A stretch of 17,585 nucleotides of DNA, from positions 1 through 17,585 of the forward strand of contig SKZJ01000290.1 in the NCBI GenBank assembly GCA_007127425.1, read 5' to 3'. The notes under the pieces are model-generated. The model was not told the origin of the DNA. It did not search any database and worked only from the letters and a program-made list of their open reading frames with translations. This document shows positions 14,254 to 17,585 of the stretch, in pieces (the stretch's first letter is position 1; each line of letters starts with the position of its first letter). Made by a program: the position numbers and the translations under genes. Origin of the DNA: Wenzhouxiangella sp. (GTDB lineage Bacteria > Pseudomonadota > Gammaproteobacteria > Xanthomonadales > Wenzhouxiangellaceae).

Positions 14254-14293
14254 AACGAATCAACGAATTAGCGAACAAACGAACAAACGGACA
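14254..14293 (+). repeat. Octamer array directly before the SLC13 start codon
   Basis: Five units, AACGAATC, AACGAATT, AGCGAACA, AACGAACA and AACGGACA, end on the A of the ATG at 14293. The array takes the place where an SD would lie. The other part of this spacer (14174-14253) shows no gene and no clear promoter for either flanking gene. Confidence 0.9.
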
Positions 14294-16104
14294 TGCCCAC
14301 CGACCTGATCATCGTCCTGGTCATCCTCGCCGTCACCCTGGCGCTGTTCATGAGCAACCGGCTCAGGCTGGACCTGGTGGCGGTGATGGCGCTGCTGGCG
14401 CTGGTCTTCAGCGGCGTGATCTCCACCGAGGAAGCGCTGGCCGGCTTTTCCGATCCGGTCGTGTTGATGATCGCCGGGCTGTTCGTGGTCGGTGCGGCCC
14501 TGTTCCGCACCGGCGTGGCCGATGCCATGGGACGCGGCGTACAGCGGCTGGCCGGTGAGAGCCCGGCACGCCTGATCGCGGTATTGATGCTGACCACCGC
14601 CCTGCTGTCCGGATTCCTGAGTTCCACGGGCACGGTCGCGGTGATGTTACCGGTGGTCATTGCCATTGCCCGCTCGCGCGGCATCAGTCCGTCGCGCCTG
14701 CTCATTCCGCTGGCATTTGCCGCCCTGCTCGGCGGCATGCTCACCCTGATCGGCACCCCACCCAACCTGATCGTGGCCGGACAGCTCAGGCAAGCCGGGC
14801 TGGAGCCCTTCGCCTTCTTCGACTACACCGCTCCCGGGCTGGTGATGCTGGTCATCGGCATTGTCTTCATGGTCCTGGTCAGCCCCAGACTGGTCCCGGC
14901 GCGCAAGCGTGCCGAGGAAGCCGAAACCGGCCCCGACTGGTTCGACCTGTTCACCGAGTACGGACTGCAGAACGGACTGGCGCGGGTGCGCGTGCCTGCG
15001 AATTCCGTGCTGGCCGGCCAGAGCGTTTCGGGTTGCGGACTGCGCTCACGCTACCAGGTGAGCGTGCTGGCCATCAGCAGTCGGACCCGACGCGGCAAGT
15101 TCACCCGGCGAGCCGAGCCGGGCAGCCCCATCAATCCCGATGACGAACTGTTCCTGAGCGGCGAGCCAGACCATATCGAGGAGGCGGTCGAGGCCATGGA
15201 CCTCGAATTCGAGCAATGGCAGCCGGAACTGCCCGCACCGCTCAGCCTGGTCGACGCCCTGGTGCCGCCACGCTCGCGCTGGATTGGTCAGACCCTGCGC
15301 GATCTGCGCCTGCACAGTGGTGCCGGCGTGACCGTGCTCGGACAGCGACCCAGCGGCGGTGAAGGTCGCATGGTCGACCTCGACCGGAAACTCGGGGTGG
15401 GCGACGTATTACTGGTCACCGGCAAGCGCAGCAACCTGCATAACGTGGCCCGTGACTCGCGTGACCTGGTGTTGCTCGGCGGCGATGGACAGGCCGAATC
15501 GCGGCGCACGAAGAAAGCGCCGGTGGCCATGGCGGTGATGCTGCTGATGCTTGCGGCCATGACCTTCGATCTCATGCCCAATGTCGTCGCCGTATTGGCT
15601 GCCGCTTGTGTGCTGGTGCTGACGCGCTGTCTCGACGGACTGGAAGCCTATCGCAACATCAACTGGGAAAGCGTGGTACTGATTGCCGCCATCATGCCCA
15701 TGGCCACCGCACTGGACAACACCGGCGGCCTGGCACTGGCCAGCGACTGGCTGCTCGGGCTGTCGAACGACTACGGCGCGATGGTGGTGATGGCCGCGCT
15801 GTTCATTTTCACCTCGGCACTGAGCCAGATGATCTCGAATACCGCGACCACGGTGCTGATCGCACCGATTGCACTGCAGGCCGCGCTGGCGATGGAACTG
15901 AGCCCCTACCCCTTCATGATGACCGTGGCGATTGCCGCCAGCACGGCGTTTGCCACCCCGGTGGCCTCGCCGGTCAACACCCTGGTCCTCAACCCCGGCG
16001 GCTACCGCTTCGGCGACTTCGCCCGCGCCGGCATTCCACTGCAGTGCCTGATCCTCATCGCCACCCTGATCGTGGTGCCGTGGCTGTTCCCTCTGACGCC
16101 GTAA
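14293..16104 (+). CDS. SLC13 (DASS) transporter with two RCK_C domains
   Basis: A 603-residue inner-membrane carrier. TM helices fill residues 5-200 and 405-600. Between them lie two soluble RCK_C/TrkA_C modules (about 225-305 and 315-395). This is the 'SLC13 family permease with TrkA_C' layout, used for anions such as sulfate or dicarboxylates with Na+. The second substrate/Na+ signature is the normal SNTATT (515-520); the first reads SSTGT (110-114), with Ser where SNT motifs have Asn. GTPPNLIVAG (154-163) and ATPVASPVNTLVL (554-566) are the usual re-entrant motifs. RCK_C domains bind small ligands and may gate the carrier. No Shine-Dalgarno precedes the ATG; the octamer array does. It ends convergently with lpdA. 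Substrate cannot be told from sequence. Confidence 0.88.
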   Translation: MPTDLIIVLVILAVTLALFMSNRLRLDLVAVMALLALVFSGVISTEEALAGFSDPVVLMIAGLFVVGAALFRTGVADAMGRGVQRLAGESPARLIAVLMLTTALLSGFLSSTGTVAVMLPVVIAIARSRGISPSRLLIPLAFAALLGGMLTLIGTPPNLIVAGQLRQAGLEPFAFFDYTAPGLVMLVIGIVFMVLVSPRLVPARKRAEEAETGPDWFDLFTEYGLQNGLARVRVPANSVLAGQSVSGCGLRSRYQVSVLAISSRTRRGKFTRRAEPGSPINPDDELFLSGEPDHIEEAVEAMDLEFEQWQPELPAPLSLVDALVPPRSRWIGQTLRDLRLHSGAGVTVLGQRPSGGEGRMVDLDRKLGVGDVLLVTGKRSNLHNVARDSRDLVLLGGDGQAESRRTKKAPVAMAVMLLMLAAMTFDLMPNVVAVLAAACVLVLTRCLDGLEAYRNINWESVVLIAAIMPMATALDNTGGLALASDWLLGLSNDYGAMVVMAALFIFTSALSQMISNTATTVLIAPIALQAALAMELSPYPFMMTVAIAASTAFATPVASPVNTLVLNPGGYRFGDFARAGIPLQCLILIATLIVVPWLFPLTP

Positions 16105-16105
16105 G

Positions 16106-16137
16106 GGTTCGTTGGTTCGTTGGTTCGTTGGCTGGTT
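16106..16137 (+). repeat. Octamer array after the SLC13 stop
   Basis: Three perfect GGTTCGTT units (16106-16129) and a variant GGCTGGTT begin one base after the stop codon. Read in reverse they are AACGAACC, the same unit type as the array before the SLC13 start, so the gene is flanked by inverted arrays. Confidence 0.9.
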
Positions 16138-16244
16138 TGGCCCGTTAACCCGTTAACCCTTTCACCTTTCACCTTGAGCCTTGCGCCTCGCTCCGTTAAC
16201 CCATCAACCCATTCACCCATTCACCCGTCACTTGTCACCTGTCA
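16138..16244 (-). repeat. Degenerate 7/8-mer array running into the lpdA stop codon
   Basis: Read on the minus strand from the lpdA end: GGGTGAC, AGGTGAC, AAGTGAC, GGGTGAA, then TGGGTGAA, TGGGTTGA, TGGGTTAA, then several AGG-type heptamers and a final CGGGTTAA pair. The TGA inside the first unit is the lpdA stop. No GC-hairpin plus T-tract terminator is seen between these convergent genes. Confidence 0.8.
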
Positions 16245-17585
16245 CCCTTTCTTGGGAATGTACAGGTCCGTAATGGTGCCCTCATAAGCCTCGGCAGCCA
16301 GCATGATCGACTCGCTCAGGGTCGGGTGCGGGTGGATGGTCAGGCCGATATCCTCGGCATCACAGCCCATCTCGATGGCCAGGGCCAGCTCGGCAATCAG
16401 GTCGCCGGCATGCAGGCCGACCACGCCGGCGCCGACCAGGCGGTCGGTCTTCTTGTCGAAGATCAGCTTGGTGAAGCCCTCCGAGCGATCCATGCCCAGC
16501 GCACGCCCCGACGCTGCCCACGGGAACTTGCCGACACCGTAATCGAGCCCGCCTTCCTTCGCCTGCACCTCGGTCAGCCCCACCCAGGCGACTTCCGGGT
16601 CGGTGTAGGCCACCGAGGGAATGACGCGTGCATCGGCGGCGCGCTTTTCGCCAGCCGCAACCTCGGCGGCCACCTTGCCCTCGTAGCTGGCCTTGTGCGC
16701 CAGCATGGGCTGGCCGACGATGTCGCCGATGGCGAAGATGTGATCGACGTTGGTTCGCATCTGGCCGTTGACCTTGATGAAGCCCTTGTCGTCGACCTTC
16801 ACGCCGGCCTGATCGGCCTTGATCTGATCGCCGTTGGGACGGCGGCCGACACTGACCAGTACACGATCGAAATCGGCTGAATCGGGCGCCTTCTCGCCGT
16901 CGAACTGTGCGGTCAGCGCCGAATCGCCGGCCTCGACCTTTTCCACCTTCGTCTTCAGGTGGAATTCGACGCCCTGCTTTTTCAGATGCTGGTGCAACGG
17001 CTTGACGAGGTCGGCATCGGCGCCGGGCATAAGCTGATCCATCAGCTCGACCACGGTCACGTTCGAGCCCAGCGCACGGTACACGCAGGCCATTTCCAGG
17101 CCGATGATGCCGCCGCCGATAACCAACAGCCGTTCGGGGACATTCTCCAGTTCCAGCGCACCGGTCGAGTCCATGACCCGCTCGTCGTCCCATGGAATCC
17201 CCGGAATCTCGATCACGCGGGAGCCGGCGGCGATGATGCACTGGTTGAAGCTGACGGTTCTGTTCTCGCCGTCGGTCTCGACGCTCAGTTCATGCTCGCC
17301 GGCAAACTTTCCGGTGCCTTCGACGACCTCGACCTTGCGCTTCTTCGCCATGCCGGCCAGCCCGCCGGTGAGCTTGCCGACCACGTCATCCTTGAATTCA
17401 CGCAACTTGTCGATATCGAGCTCCGGCTGGCCGAACTTCACCCCGTGCGACCCCAGGTGCTCGGCCGCATCAATGACCTGCCCGACATGCAACAGCGCCT
17501 TCGAGGGAATGCAGCCCACGTTCAGGCACACCCCACCCAAGGATCCGTAGCGCTCGACAAGCGCCACCTTCAGGCCCAGATCGGC
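16242..17585 (-). CDS. lpdA: Dihydrolipoyl dehydrogenase (E3), N-terminus cut by window edge
   Basis: The last 447 residues of lipoamide dehydrogenase, the FAD enzyme that reoxidises dihydrolipoamide for pyruvate and 2-oxoglutarate dehydrogenase with NAD+. The redox disulfide motif GGVCLNVGCIPSKALLHV is near the start of the visible part. A second nucleotide-binding GGGIIGLEMA stretch follows in the NAD domain, the FAD-binding AIGDIVGQPMLAHKA segment comes later, and the catalytic HPHPTLSESI lies near the C-terminus. The sequence resembles the E. coli-type Lpd of PDH complexes, so aceE/aceF genes may lie upstream outside the window. The frame continues to the window edge (ADLGLK before the first visible Met), so that Met is not the start. 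It ends PKKG followed by TGA, where the repeat array begins. Confidence 0.96.
   Translation of the reverse strand, partial: ADLGLKVALVERYGSLGGVCLNVGCIPSKALLHVGQVIDAAEHLGSHGVKFGQPELDIDKLREFKDDVVGKLTGGLAGMAKKRKVEVVEGTGKFAGEHELSVETDGENRTVSFNQCIIAAGSRVIEIPGIPWDDERVMDSTGALELENVPERLLVIGGGIIGLEMACVYRALGSNVTVVELMDQLMPGADADLVKPLHQHLKKQGVEFHLKTKVEKVEAGDSALTAQFDGEKAPDSADFDRVLVSVGRRPNGDQIKADQAGVKVDDKGFIKVNGQMRTNVDHIFAIGDIVGQPMLAHKASYEGKVAAEVAAGEKRAADARVIPSVAYTDPEVAWVGLTEVQAKEGGLDYGVGKFPWAASGRALGMDRSEGFTKLIFDKKTDRLVGAGVVGLHAGDLIAELALAIEMGCDAEDIGLTIHPHPTLSESIMLAAEAYEGTITDLYIPKKG

Noticed and set aside
13028..14308. 426-codon plus-strand frame opposite the DUF885 gene
   Set aside because: Shadow of a gene with clear HExxxGHH and EGWALY motifs; no recognisable domain of its own.
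16105..16241. Bidirectional intrinsic terminator between SLC13 and lpdA
   Set aside because: No GC-rich stem followed by a T-tract on either strand; only the simple-sequence array is present.

Overview
This window is high-GC DNA from a Gram-negative bacterium, most likely a marine or halophilic gammaproteobacterium of the Xanthomonadales/Wenzhouxiangella type. That placement is an inference from three things: the outer-membrane and lipoprotein content, a VolA/Pla-1-type lipase beside DUF1302, DUF1329, YCF48 and RND genes, and an E. coli-type lipoamide dehydrogenase. It is not a phylogenetic result. Nothing indicates phage, plasmid, IS or CRISPR content. All main reading frames are intact, and the two end genes are cut by the window edges.

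The left 10.5 kb is one minus-strand gene train read from about 10.56 kb down to 0.2 kb. Its order is a secreted lipoprotein lipase, a DUF1302 outer-membrane barrel, a DUF1329 (LolB-like) lipoprotein with a long helical repeat, a YCF48/BNR beta-propeller, a 12-TM RND/MMPL exporter, and a DUF71/Dph6-like PP-loop ATPase. Gaps are 16, 18 and 109 nt, then an 8-nt overlap, then a TAG-ATG junction with no gap. I read it as a trans-envelope machine for a lipid-like substrate: inner-membrane pump, periplasmic propeller, tethered lipid-binding lipoprotein, outer-membrane barrel and a lipase at or beyond the outer membrane. The direction of transport and the substrate are not visible. A further secreted protein (positions 1-79, partial) follows on the same strand.

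The right 7 kb holds single genes: a divergently transcribed Nramp-fold transporter whose metal-site motifs are replaced; a DUF885 HExxxGHH metallopeptidase-like lipoprotein; an SLC13 (DASS) transporter with two RCK_C domains; and the C-terminal part of dihydrolipoyl dehydrogenase (lpdA), convergent with SLC13.

The second striking theme is in the spacers. Every spacer that is not inside the gene train and is not the lipase/Nramp divergent promoter carries a degenerate tandem array with a 7- or 8-bp period (121-169, 12024-12090, 12225-12296, 14254-14293, 16106-16244). These arrays press against or enter genes. One encodes a heptapeptide-periodic tail on the DUF885 protein, one ends at the SLC13 start codon in place of a Shine-Dalgarno, and one begins at the last codon and stop of lpdA.
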